Source of the DNA: UBA8437 sp003445035
Lineage (GTDB): Bacteria > Planctomycetota > Planctomycetia > Planctomycetales > Planctomycetaceae
Assembly (NCBI GenBank): GCA_937901285.1
Contig: CALCHI010000288.1
Span: forward strand, 1 to 6,336
DNA: 6,336 nucleotides
Reading direction: 5' to 3'
Part shown: piece after piece, positions 1 through 5,825 of the stretch
Numbering within the stretch: position 1 is the stretch's first letter
How the letters are laid out: each line of letters begins with the position of its first letter
Translations under genes and position numbers: made by a program
Notes under the pieces: generated by a model
The model's database searches: none
Seen by the model: the letters and a program-made list of their open reading frames with translations, nothing else
Told to the model about the DNA's origin: nothing

Positions 1-31
1 TCTTGGTGAAAACGGTTTGTTGTCGGAGAAA

Positions 32-1270
32 TCACTTCGCCTTGGCGATCGCCATCATCCGGACGCACACCGGCGAGGGCACGTTGATCACCGAACCGGT
101 CTCGTCCAGTTCGCCCGTCTTGCGGTTGATCTTCAGGACGTGGATCGTGCCCGATCCCTGGTTCTCGGCCAGCAGGAACCGGCCCGATGGGTCCAGGCCG
201 AAGTTTCTCGGGGTCTTGCCACCGGTGTCGTAGTTGCCGACGTAGGTCAGCTTGCCGGTCTTGCGGTCGATCTTGTAGCTGACGATCGTGTTGTGCCCGC
301 GGTTGGAGCCGAACAGGAACCGGCCCCGCATCCCGACCCGCACCTCGGCGGTGCTCATCTGCTCACCACGTTTCACTCCGGGAGGCAACGTCGAGATGGT
401 CTGGATCTCCTTGAAGGTCCCCGCCTTGCCGTTCCAGCTGAACGCGGTGACCGTCAGGTCGATCTCGTTGATCACGTAGCCGAACTTGCCGTTGGGGTGA
501 AACGAGAAGTGTCGCGGGCCGGCCCCGGCGGCCACCTTGGGTCCGGCCGGCTTGTTGGCCTCCAGCAGGCCCTTGGCCGCGTCGAACTTGTAGACAAGCA
601 CCTGGTCCATGCCCAGATCGGCGGCGACCGCGAATCGTCCCGAGACATCGAGGTTGATCGAGTGGGCGTGGGGTGAGGCCTGGCGGGGCTTGAGCAGGCC
701 CGAGCCCTTGTGCTGCACAAACGAGGTCGCCTCGCCCAGACAACCGTCATCGAGAATCGAGTACCCGATCACGCTGCCGCCGGTGTAGTTGGCCACCAGC
801 ACGGTCTTGCCCGACTTGTCGATGACCAGGTGACAGGGATGAGCACCGCGGGTCGGCTGCTGGTTCATCAACGACAGCTGGCCGGTCTTCGCGTCGATCT
901 CGAAGGAACTGAGTCCGCCGCTGTTCTCGAGCCCCTCCCACTCGGTGGTTTCGTTGACGGCGAAAACGTGCTTGCCGCCGGGATGAATCGCCAAGAACGA
1001 CGGGCTGGGCGTCTCGGCTGCCAGGCTGACCTTGCCCGCCTTGCCGGTCCTGGTGTTGAACTCGAACTGGTAGATCCCCTTGCTCTTTTCTCCGGTGTAA
1101 GTCCCGACATAGACACGCACGTTTCTGGGCACCTTTTTTCTGACTTTTTTCCGGGCCTTCTTCTTGTCCGCCCCGTCGGCGGCTTCGATCGTTGCGGTGG
1201 TCGCCAGCACGGCGGCCAGCGACAACATCACGGCCAGGCAGGAGACCGGCTTGCTCAGAATGGTCATCAT
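32..1270 (-). CDS. Exported lactonase-family 7-bladed beta-propeller protein (6-phosphogluconolactonase YbhE-like)
   Basis: This 412-residue protein belongs to the lactonase / YbhE-type 6-phosphogluconolactonase propeller family. Seen: a signal peptide (hydrophobic residues about 10-30, cleavage near Ala30-Ala31), then a strongly basic segment at 35-49, then blade repeats opening with VYVGTYTG (53-60). Family-like strand motifs follow: HPGGKHVFAVNE (96-107), HPCHLVIDKSGK (144-155), SPHAHSINLDVSGR (199-212), GPRHFSFHPNGK (251-262) and PRNFGLDPSGR (354-364). Repeated 'D..TG.L' and '.P.G+...' turns fit stacked four-strand blades. Family members in the cytoplasm hydrolyse 6-phosphogluconolactone. 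With a signal peptide this copy should sit outside the cytoplasmic membrane, so its substrate is unknown and another sugar lactone is possible. The ATG at 1270 is chosen over the adjacent ATG at 1267 because a GGAG lies 11 nt upstream (1282-1285). The stop is TGA. It is divergent from the redoxin gene. Confidence 0.94.
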   Translation of the reverse strand: MMTILSKPVSCLAVMLSLAAVLATTATIEAADGADKKKARKKVRKKVPRNVRVYVGTYTGEKSKGIYQFEFNTRTGKAGKVSLAAETPSPSFLAIHPGGKHVFAVNETTEWEGLENSGGLSSFEIDAKTGQLSLMNQQPTRGAHPCHLVIDKSGKTVLVANYTGGSVIGYSILDDGCLGEATSFVQHKGSGLLKPRQASPHAHSINLDVSGRFAVAADLGMDQVLVYKFDAAKGLLEANKPAGPKVAAGAGPRHFSFHPNGKFGYVINEIDLTVTAFSWNGKAGTFKEIQTISTLPPGVKRGEQMSTAEVRVGMRGRFLFGSNRGHNTIVSYKIDRKTGKLTYVGNYDTGGKTPRNFGLDPSGRFLLAENQGSGTIHVLKINRKTGELDETGSVINVPSPVCVRMMAIAKAK

Positions 1271-1341
1271 GGTGTGTGTGTCTCCGGGTGTCTGCCACCG
1301 GCCGAATCGTCGCCCGGCCGGTGATTGGAGGGGGATCGATG

Positions 1342-1370
1342 ATTGTCGGAGAACACACGGCGATTCTCAA
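1342..1370 (-). promoter_or_regulatory. Candidate sigma-70-type promoter of the lactonase gene
   Basis: On the minus strand TTGAGA (1370-1365, five of six to -35) and GACAAT (1347-1342, four of six to -10) are separated by exactly 17 nt. A transcript would start near 1335 and have a leader of about 65 nt. The -35 box overlaps the -35 of the opposing redoxin promoter candidate, so polymerase binding at the two could be mutually exclusive. This is a consensus match by eye only. Confidence 0.33.
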
Positions 1371-1393
1371 GCAGCCCGGCCGGCATGTACAAT
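1364..1393 (+). promoter_or_regulatory. Candidate sigma-70-type promoter of the redoxin gene
   Basis: TTCTCA at 1364-1369 (four of six matches to the -35 consensus) and TACAAT at 1388-1393 (five of six to -10) are separated by 18 nt. A transcript would begin near 1400 and carry a leader of about 35 nt before the ATG at 1436. It lies in the 165-nt divergent region shared with the lactonase gene. This is a consensus match by eye only. Confidence 0.35.
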
Positions 1394-1435
1394 GATTTGA
1401 CCCCCGAGGCCTGTTCTCGAACCCCGGATACGAAC

Positions 1436-2467
1436 ATGACCCATCGCTCCCCGATTCGACTGCTGCTGGCCGGCGGACTGTGTGCGGCCGCCCTGGCCGC
1501 GTTCGGATCCTCGACCGCCATTGCCCAGGAGGGGAATTCGGCCACCGGTTTTCGGTTCCCGGCCAACCCCGGATCGTGGGTCAATTCGCAGCCGTTCACC
1601 CGCAAGCAGCTGGAGGGCAAGGTGGCGGTGATGGTGTTCTTCGAGGAAGGGTGACCCAAGTGCACGGGCATGTGGCCCGGATTGCAGGCGGTCGCCAGCA
1701 AGTACCAGGACAAACCGGTTCTGTTTCTCGCCGTGAATTCGGGCACCCCCCGATTCGAGGTGCAGTCCTACCTGAAGAAGAACCGGGTCACCTGGCCAGC
1801 CATCGCCGACCTGGACCGGTCGTTCGAACGCAGCTGCGGCGTGCCGCCGGTCACCCTGAAGAACATCTACCAGGTCCGGATCATGAAACCGGACGGCAAG
1901 CTGATCTCCTCCAGCCCCACGCGGATGGAACAGGCGCTGGGTGGCGTCGTCGGGGCCGCCAAGTGGAACGTTGATCCCGTGGGGATTCCGGCAAGCCTGA
2001 AAACCGCCTGGTTCCAGGTCGAATTCGGCAACTTCACGCGGGCTGCCACCGCGCTGAAGAAGGCCGGCAAGTCGCGGAAACCCGACACCAAGCAGGGGGC
2101 CCGCAAACTGCTCGATTACGTCGAAGGGAAGATGAACAAGCAGATCGAAGCGGCCAAGGCGGCCGAAAGCGACGGGAAGGTGTGGCAGGCCTACCGCGAC
2201 TACTCGGACGCGGCCATCCGTTACAAGGGCTACGAACTTCCCCGGGACATCACCGCGACGGTCAAGAAGTTGCGGAACAACAAGGACGTCAAGGCGGAAC
2301 TGACCGCGCTGAGAATCCTGGCGGCCGCCCGCAAGAAGCTGGGCGGCAAGTCGGTGTCGGCTCGCAAGGCCGGTTTCCGAACACTGGAACGGCTGGCCGA
2401 CAAGCAATCGGACACCCAGGCCGGACAGGAAGCCCAGCGGCTCATCGACGCGCTGAACAAGCAGTAG
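1436..2467 (+). CDS. Probable selenocysteine-containing secreted thioredoxin-fold redoxin (UxxC) with helical C-terminal extension
   Basis: Read through one in-frame TGA, this is a 343-residue TlpA/redoxin-like protein. Seen: a signal peptide at residues 1-30 (basic THR.PIR start, Leu/Ala-rich core, AIA|QE cleavage). The first thioredoxin strand is KVAVMVFFEEG, then Sec73-Pro-Lys-Cys76 and the MWPGLQ helix start. Next come the strand VLFLAVNSG (95-103), Cys134, the cis-proline loop GVPPVT (135-140) and the PDG turn (152-154). Residues about 187-343 are Lys/Ala-rich and predicted helical, with TPR-like spacing around W172-Y184. The TGA replaces the first Cys of CxxC, and both flanks remain in frame for 72 and 270 codons. 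The ATG at 1436 is chosen because it places the signal peptide correctly; a TTG at 1343 in the same frame would bury it. The likely role is extracytoplasmic thiol/selenol redox chemistry; the partner is unknown. The alternative is a recent Cys-to-stop nonsense mutation. Confidence 0.8.
1652..1654 (+). other. In-frame TGA, proposed selenocysteine codon (Sec73)
   Basis: The reading frame before this codon (from 1436) and after it (to TAG at 2465-2467) is identical, with no indel. The flanking protein is FFEEG-TGA-PKC, so the codon takes the place of the nucleophilic Cys of a thioredoxin-type CxxC. A TGA differs by one base from TGC or TGT, which is why a nonsense mutation must be considered. 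TGA also serves as the ordinary stop of at least three genes in this window, so genome-wide reassignment of UGA is not the explanation. Confidence 0.78.
1655..1688 (+). promoter_or_regulatory. Candidate bacterial SECIS hairpin directly after the TGA
   Basis: Hand folding gives a nine-base-pair stem. UGCA (1661-1664) pairs with UGCA (1683-1686), and CGGGC (1665-1669) pairs with GCCCG (1675-1679). A GAU bulge (1680-1682) lies on the 3' side and the apical loop is AUGUG (1670-1674). CC at 1656-1657 can also pair with GG at 1687-1688 across an AAG bulge. Bacterial SECIS elements lie inside the coding region just downstream of UGA, and a G near the start of the apical loop helps SelB binding. Here 15 nt separate UGA from the loop, which is at the short end of what I know for such elements, and the loop G is at position 3. 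The bulged U is on the opposite side from the E. coli fdhF element. The position and strength fit; the fine details are not canonical. Confidence 0.55.
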
Positions 2468-2489
2468 GCCACCCCGGGCAGCCTACCGC
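2461..2489. terminator. Weak candidate bidirectional hairpin between convergent genes
   Basis: GTAGGC (2464-2469) pairs with GCCTAC (2481-2486) around an 11-nt loop containing CCCGGG. Two further pairs (2461-2462 with 2488-2489) follow an A/C mismatch. The stem contains the TAG stops of both the redoxin and the sulfatase gene, which are only 15 nt apart. No T-tract follows on either strand, so it is not a textbook intrinsic terminator. It may be partly a by-product of two facing TAG codons. Confidence 0.3.
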
Positions 2490-3916
2490 CACTCGGCCGG
2501 CCAGCAGCTGGTATGCCAGCCGCTGCGGATCCTCCATTCACGGAGTTCATCCAGCAGTGCCTGCCTGGCCCCGGCCGCCTCGGGATCGTCCCAGCGGTTG
2601 ACCACCTCGGTCGGGTCCGTCTCGAGATCAAACAGCTGGCCCCACGGCTCGTCGAGAAAGTGCACCAGCTTCCAGCGATCGTCACGGACCATCGTCACGA
2701 ACTCGGTTTCCTGCAGGATCGCGTCCTTGCCGTGCTCGGCGTAAACGTGGGATCGAGGTGTCCAGTCGCGACCCTCGAGCGCCTCGGTCAGCGAGATCGC
2801 CTCGAGTGACGGGGCGGGTTCCAGGCCGGCCAGTTCCAGCATCGCCGGCCCGACATCCATGTGCTGGCACAGCCCGCCGATTTCGATCCCGGCCGGATAA
2901 CGGCCCGGGGCCCAGGCGATCAGCGGTACCCGCAGGATCAGGTCGTACATCGTCCATTTCTGGCTGTGGCCATGATCGGTCAGGCAGTCCCCGTGATCAC
3001 TGGTGAAAAAGACCACGGCATTTTCCAGGTAGCCCCTGGCATCAAGAGCCTGCAGGATCTCGCCCACCTTCTCGTCGATCATCGTCACGTTGGCCAGGTA
3101 ATGAGCCCGCTGGCGGTGACGCTGTTCGGGAGTGGGATCCAGCAGGTGGAGGATCGAGTCGTGGTCGACCTCCGAGTTGTGCTGCCGCATTTCCTGGAAC
3201 GGCTTGGGCTGCCCGGCCAGTTCCTCGGCGGTGACCTCCATCAACGGCAGGTCCTTCTCGAGATAGGGGTCGAGAAACCGGCGAGTGGGGTCATAGGGCG
3301 GATGGGGACCGGGAAAACCGATCTGCAGGAACAGCGGCTGTTCGGAGACCGGCTTGGACTCGATCCACCACGTGGCCAGGTCGCCGACGAACATGTCCGA
3401 CTGCATGTCCTCGGGCAGTTCCCACTCGAACGCCCCCAGGCACTCGGCGTAGTCGGCCCGCTGCCGGTACAGCTCGCGCTGCTGCTTGACCAGACCGCGG
3501 GCGTGCAGGGCCTTGTCCCACTCGTCGTAGTAGTAGCGTTCTTCGAGGAACCGGTCCTTGTTCTCGACAACGAAGCGTTCGTGAAAGCCCAGCGGAGTGT
3601 GATAGGGGTAGGAGTGCATCTTGCCGATGTTGATGCAGCGGTAGCCCGAATCGGCCAGGTCCTCGATCCAGCTCCGCTTCCAGCTGTCGGCGTTCTTGAG
3701 AATGCCGGTGGTGTGGGGGAAGTAGCCGGTGAAAAGGCTGGCCCGAGCCGGCGCGCACGAGGGCGCGGTGATGTGGCAGTTGCTGAAGCTGACCCCCTCG
3801 CGGACCAAGCGGTCCAGGTGCGGGGTGTCCATGTGGTCGTACCCCAGCGCGGCAATCGTGTCGTACCGCTGCTGGTCGGTGATGATGAAGATGATGTGCG
3901 GGCGACTGTCGGTCAT
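2483..3916 (-). CDS. Cys-type sulfatase (arylsulfatase A / choline-sulfatase-like), probably cytoplasmic
   Basis: This 477-residue protein is a complete alkaline-phosphatase-superfamily sulfatase that would hydrolyse a sulfate (or possibly phosphonate) ester. Seen: the opening strand HIIFIITDQQR with metal-ligand candidates Asp14 and Gln15; the C-x-P-x-R motif SCAPARAS with Cys54 and Arg58; GKMH (98-101) with Lys99 and His101; GPHPPYDP (203-210) with His205; and SDHGD (306-310) with Asp307 and His308, followed by Lys320. In the family the motif Cys is oxidised to formylglycine by an FGE- or anSME-type enzyme, neither of which is present here. The C-terminal subdomain has WKLVHF and LFDLETDP (428-435), typical of the fold. 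The Asp-Gln/Asp-His metal set recalls the choline sulfatase and phosphonate monoester hydrolase branch. There is no signal peptide, unlike many planctomycete sulfatases. The ATG at 3916 is supported by GGAG (3924-3927) 7 nt upstream. The substrate cannot be read from the sequence. Confidence 0.94.
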   Translation of the reverse strand: MTDSRPHIIFIITDQQRYDTIAALGYDHMDTPHLDRLVREGVSFSNCHITAPSCAPARASLFTGYFPHTTGILKNADSWKRSWIEDLADSGYRCINIGKMHSYPYHTPLGFHERFVVENKDRFLEERYYYDEWDKALHARGLVKQQRELYRQRADYAECLGAFEWELPEDMQSDMFVGDLATWWIESKPVSEQPLFLQIGFPGPHPPYDPTRRFLDPYLEKDLPLMEVTAEELAGQPKPFQEMRQHNSEVDHDSILHLLDPTPEQRHRQRAHYLANVTMIDEKVGEILQALDARGYLENAVVFFTSDHGDCLTDHGHSQKWTMYDLILRVPLIAWAPGRYPAGIEIGGLCQHMDVGPAMLELAGLEPAPSLEAISLTEALEGRDWTPRSHVYAEHGKDAILQETEFVTMVRDDRWKLVHFLDEPWGQLFDLETDPTEVVNRWDDPEAAGARQALLDELREWRIRSGWHTSCWPAEWR

Positions 3917-3977
3917 CGTCGGGCTCCGAAATGGGCCCGCTCATTCTGTCAGGTGACCCACCGGCTGTCATTCCGCC

Positions 3978-4682
3978 TCAATAGCGGAACCCCATCCCCA
4001 GCCCCAGCGCGTGCCCGCTCTCGGAAATCGGCGATTCGCCCGAGACCTCCAGGAACCACCTCTGGTCGAGCCAGAAGTTGAACCGGCCGCCGACCCGGGT
4101 CCCTGCACCGAAGGTCGCGTTGTCGAAGTACTTGATGTAGGGCGCGACGGCAATCGAGGCGGTCGGTCGCCACTCGACACCGCCGCCGGCGATCCAGCCA
4201 ACTTCTTCGTCATCGACAAAAACCGCGCCCGACGAATCCCAGTAGCTGATGTCGACCGACAGGTACTGGAGGCCGACGAACATGAACGGGTCGAGTTCCT
4301 CGTCGGGCCTCGAGTGACCTGTCGCCCCGACACCGACGTACCAGCCATCGAAGATCATCTCGTAGGGACCAACAAAGGCGTCGACCGATTCGCCGGCCGC
4401 CTCGCGGTTCCCGAAGTACAACTGCATGTCGACCGCTTCGGAGGCCGGCAGGTTGAAGTCGAAACCGACCGCGGTGATGAAATCGTCGAGTTCGTCGAGC
4501 ACCGGGTCGCCGGTCTCCAGGCGCGACGTCGTGACCCGTGCGAACCGGGTTCCCAGCACCGCGGACGACACGGCACCGGCCGACCGCTGATCGTGCGAGA
4601 CCGGCAGGCGACAACCGGCACCGGCCAGGACCATTGACCCCAGGCAGATGGCCATCGTGGTTCGACGATATCTCGGCCGCAC
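3978..4682 (-). CDS. Putative lipoprotein / outer-membrane beta-barrel-like protein of unknown function
   Basis: I do not recognise the family. From the GTG at 4682 it has 234 residues. The N-terminus is a basic segment (RPRYRR), a hydrophobic core (MAICLGSMVL) and AGAGC with Cys24, which fits a loose lipobox, although -3 is Gly rather than Leu. The rest is rich in Gly, aromatic and acidic residues with alternating beta-strand patterns, for example GWYVGVGATG, MFVGLQYLSVDISYW, VGWIAGGGVEW and IAVAPYIKYF. It ends in LGLGMGFRY, and a terminal aromatic residue is common in outer-membrane barrels. A small barrel of about eight strands is possible. If the Cys is not lipidated, an ordinary exported barrel is the alternative. 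The start is GTG because GGAG (4692-4695) lies 9 nt upstream and gives a good signal sequence; ATG codons at 4655 and 4754 fit less well. It is co-directional with the sulfatase (61-nt gap) and the reductase (82-nt gap). The stop is TGA. Confidence 0.6.
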   Translation of the reverse strand: MRPRYRRTTMAICLGSMVLAGAGCRLPVSHDQRSAGAVSSAVLGTRFARVTTSRLETGDPVLDELDDFITAVGFDFNLPASEAVDMQLYFGNREAAGESVDAFVGPYEMIFDGWYVGVGATGHSRPDEELDPFMFVGLQYLSVDISYWDSSGAVFVDDEEVGWIAGGGVEWRPTASIAVAPYIKYFDNATFGAGTRVGGRFNFWLDQRWFLEVSGESPISESGHALGLGMGFRY

Positions 4683-4691
4683 GATCCCGGT

Positions 4692-4695
4692 CTCC
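4692..4695 (-). promoter_or_regulatory. Ribosome binding site (GGAG) that supports the GTG start at 4682
   Basis: On the minus strand GGAG lies 9 nt before the GTG at 4682-4680. No comparable Shine-Dalgarno sequence precedes the ATG at 4655, which would strip the basic n-region from the signal peptide. This decides the start of the lipoprotein/barrel-like gene. Confidence 0.55.
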
Positions 4696-4764
4696 AGGCC
4701 CTCAATGGCCCGGGTTTGTAGTCCACTCGACCGGGAACGCCCTAGGCCAATCACCGCACCGAAA

Positions 4765-5757
4765 TCACCAGCTCACCGTCTGTCCGGCACCCAGCGACGC
4801 CGCATTGGCCAGCGTCACCCGGGCGGCCATCGCGTCCTCGACGGCCAGTCCGACCGACTTGAACAGCGTGATCTCCAGGTCATCGGTGCGGCCCTCGCGG
4901 CTGCCTCCGACCAGTTCACCCATCTCGGCCACCACGTGGTCGCGTTCGATCGCGCCGGCGGCCAGCGGCTGAAGCAGATCACCGGCTTCCTCCCACGCCG
5001 ACTCGTAATCGTCGACCACCACCCGCGACCTGGCGACCGTCGCCGCGGGCACTTCGACCACCTCGGGCTGGTACGACCCGACCGCGTTGATATGGGTTCC
5101 GGGACCGATATCGGCGTCATCGAAAACCGGCGTCCGTGACGTGGTCGTGCAGCAGACGATGTCGGCCCCCGAAACCGCCTCCGACGCGCTCGCCACGGCC
5201 CGGATATCCTCCGGCAAGCCGTCCCGGCCGGAAAGTTCGGCCACCAGCGCCTCGACGGATGCCGGCGTCCGGGCGAACACCCGCACCGATTCGATCGGGC
5301 GGACGCAACACACCGCCTCGATATGCGTCCGGGCCTGGACACCCGCGCCCAGGACACCCAGCACCCGGCTGCCGGAGCGGGCCATCAGGTCGGTCGCCGC
5401 ACCACTGACCGCCGCGGTGCGGATGCCGGTCAGCGTGGCCCCCTCGAGTACCGCCAGCGGTCGGGCGGTCTCGGGCTCGAGCACCAGCACGGCGGCCTGG
5501 ATGCGGGCCACGTCGCGGGACGGGTTGTTGTCAAAGACCGACACAACCTTGACGGTCAGGGCATCGGGCCCGTCTCCGCCGTCGACAAAGGCCGGCATCA
5601 CCAGCGTGGTGCCCGAATGTGGCGCGACGGGCAACTGTGCCCGCAGCGGCACGACGGCCTGGCCCGCAGCCAATGCCTCGAACGCCTGTTTCATTGCCGC
5701 GATACATTCGCTCATCGGCAGGCAGCGTCGGACGTCGTCGGCATTGAGGATCAGCAT
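4765..5757 (-). CDS. Ornithine cyclodeaminase/mu-crystallin family protein, probable delta-1-pyrroline-2-carboxylate reductase
   Basis: This full-length family member has 330 residues. Seen: substrate-domain motif LTVKVVS with Lys70; TGIRTAA (110-116) with Arg113; the Rossmann nucleotide motif GVLGAGVQA (134-142); INAVGSYQP (223-231); VVVDDYE (246-252); and the closing ITLFKSVGLAVEDAMAA (296-312). The family uses NAD(P)H or NAD and includes ornithine cyclodeaminases, alanine dehydrogenases and ketimine or pyrroline-2-carboxylate reductases. The catalytic Asp of true ornithine cyclodeaminase falls in a GGDCP-type motif. Here that site reads GSYQP, which argues against that activity (alignment by memory). 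The divergent neighbour resembles cis-3-hydroxyproline dehydratase, whose product is pyrroline-2-carboxylate. Reduction to L-proline is therefore the best guess and is an inference from context. The protein is cytoplasmic, with no signal peptide. The ATG at 5757 lacks a clear Shine-Dalgarno sequence. The stop is TGA. Confidence 0.88.
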   Translation of the reverse strand: MLILNADDVRRCLPMSECIAAMKQAFEALAAGQAVVPLRAQLPVAPHSGTTLVMPAFVDGGDGPDALTVKVVSVFDNNPSRDVARIQAAVLVLEPETARPLAVLEGATLTGIRTAAVSGAATDLMARSGSRVLGVLGAGVQARTHIEAVCCVRPIESVRVFARTPASVEALVAELSGRDGLPEDIRAVASASEAVSGADIVCCTTTSRTPVFDDADIGPGTHINAVGSYQPEVVEVPAATVARSRVVVDDYESAWEEAGDLLQPLAAGAIERDHVVAEMGELVGGSREGRTDDLEITLFKSVGLAVEDAMAARVTLANAASLGAGQTVSW

Positions 5758-5825
5758 GGCGACAGGCTACCGTGGATGTTCTCCGGTACGCAAAGTCAAC
5801 AACCCCACCAGGTCGCCCTCACTTC
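5758..5825. promoter_or_regulatory. Short divergent intergenic region of the hydroxyproline pair
   Basis: Only 68 nt separate the starts of the reductase (minus) and the dehydratase (plus), so both promoters and any operator must fit here or overlap the coding ends. On the minus strand TTGACT (5799-5794) is a five-of-six -35 match for the reductase, but I find no convincing -10 at normal spacing. I see no clear palindromic operator. The arrangement itself suggests co-regulation. Confidence 0.35.

Noticed and set aside
1343..1435. An upstream TTG start for the redoxin
   Set aside because: It adds 31 residues before a perfect signal peptide and lies within the promoter region.
1652..1654. The TGA as a nonsense mutation making the redoxin a pseudogene
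   Set aside because: It hits precisely the redox-active Cys position, no other stop or frameshift occurs in 343 codons, and a strong hairpin follows. It is not formally excluded, because TGC to TGA is a single base change.
1367..2407. A 346-codon open frame on the minus strand opposite the redoxin
   Set aside because: It is an antisense shadow: low complexity and no domain, while the plus strand carries a recognisable thioredoxin fold.
1670..2467. A separate gene starting at the ATG at 1670
   Set aside because: It would lack the signal peptide, the first strand and the whole CxxC region, and would start inside the proposed SECIS loop with no ribosome site. It is in the same frame as the upstream part.
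3920..3939. A five-pair hairpin (CGGGC/GCCCG) covering the sulfatase ribosome site
   Set aside because: It is short with a 10-nt loop and easily arises by chance in GC-rich DNA. It is not enough to claim translational control.
2861..4081. A 406-codon open frame on the plus strand opposite the sulfatase
   Set aside because: It overlaps a clear sulfatase with intact motifs, and its product has no recognisable domain. Long antisense frames are expected at this GC content.
4683..4764. A terminator between the reductase and the lipoprotein/barrel-like gene
   Set aside because: Only short GGCC self-pairings are visible, with no T-tract. Nothing supports a terminator here.
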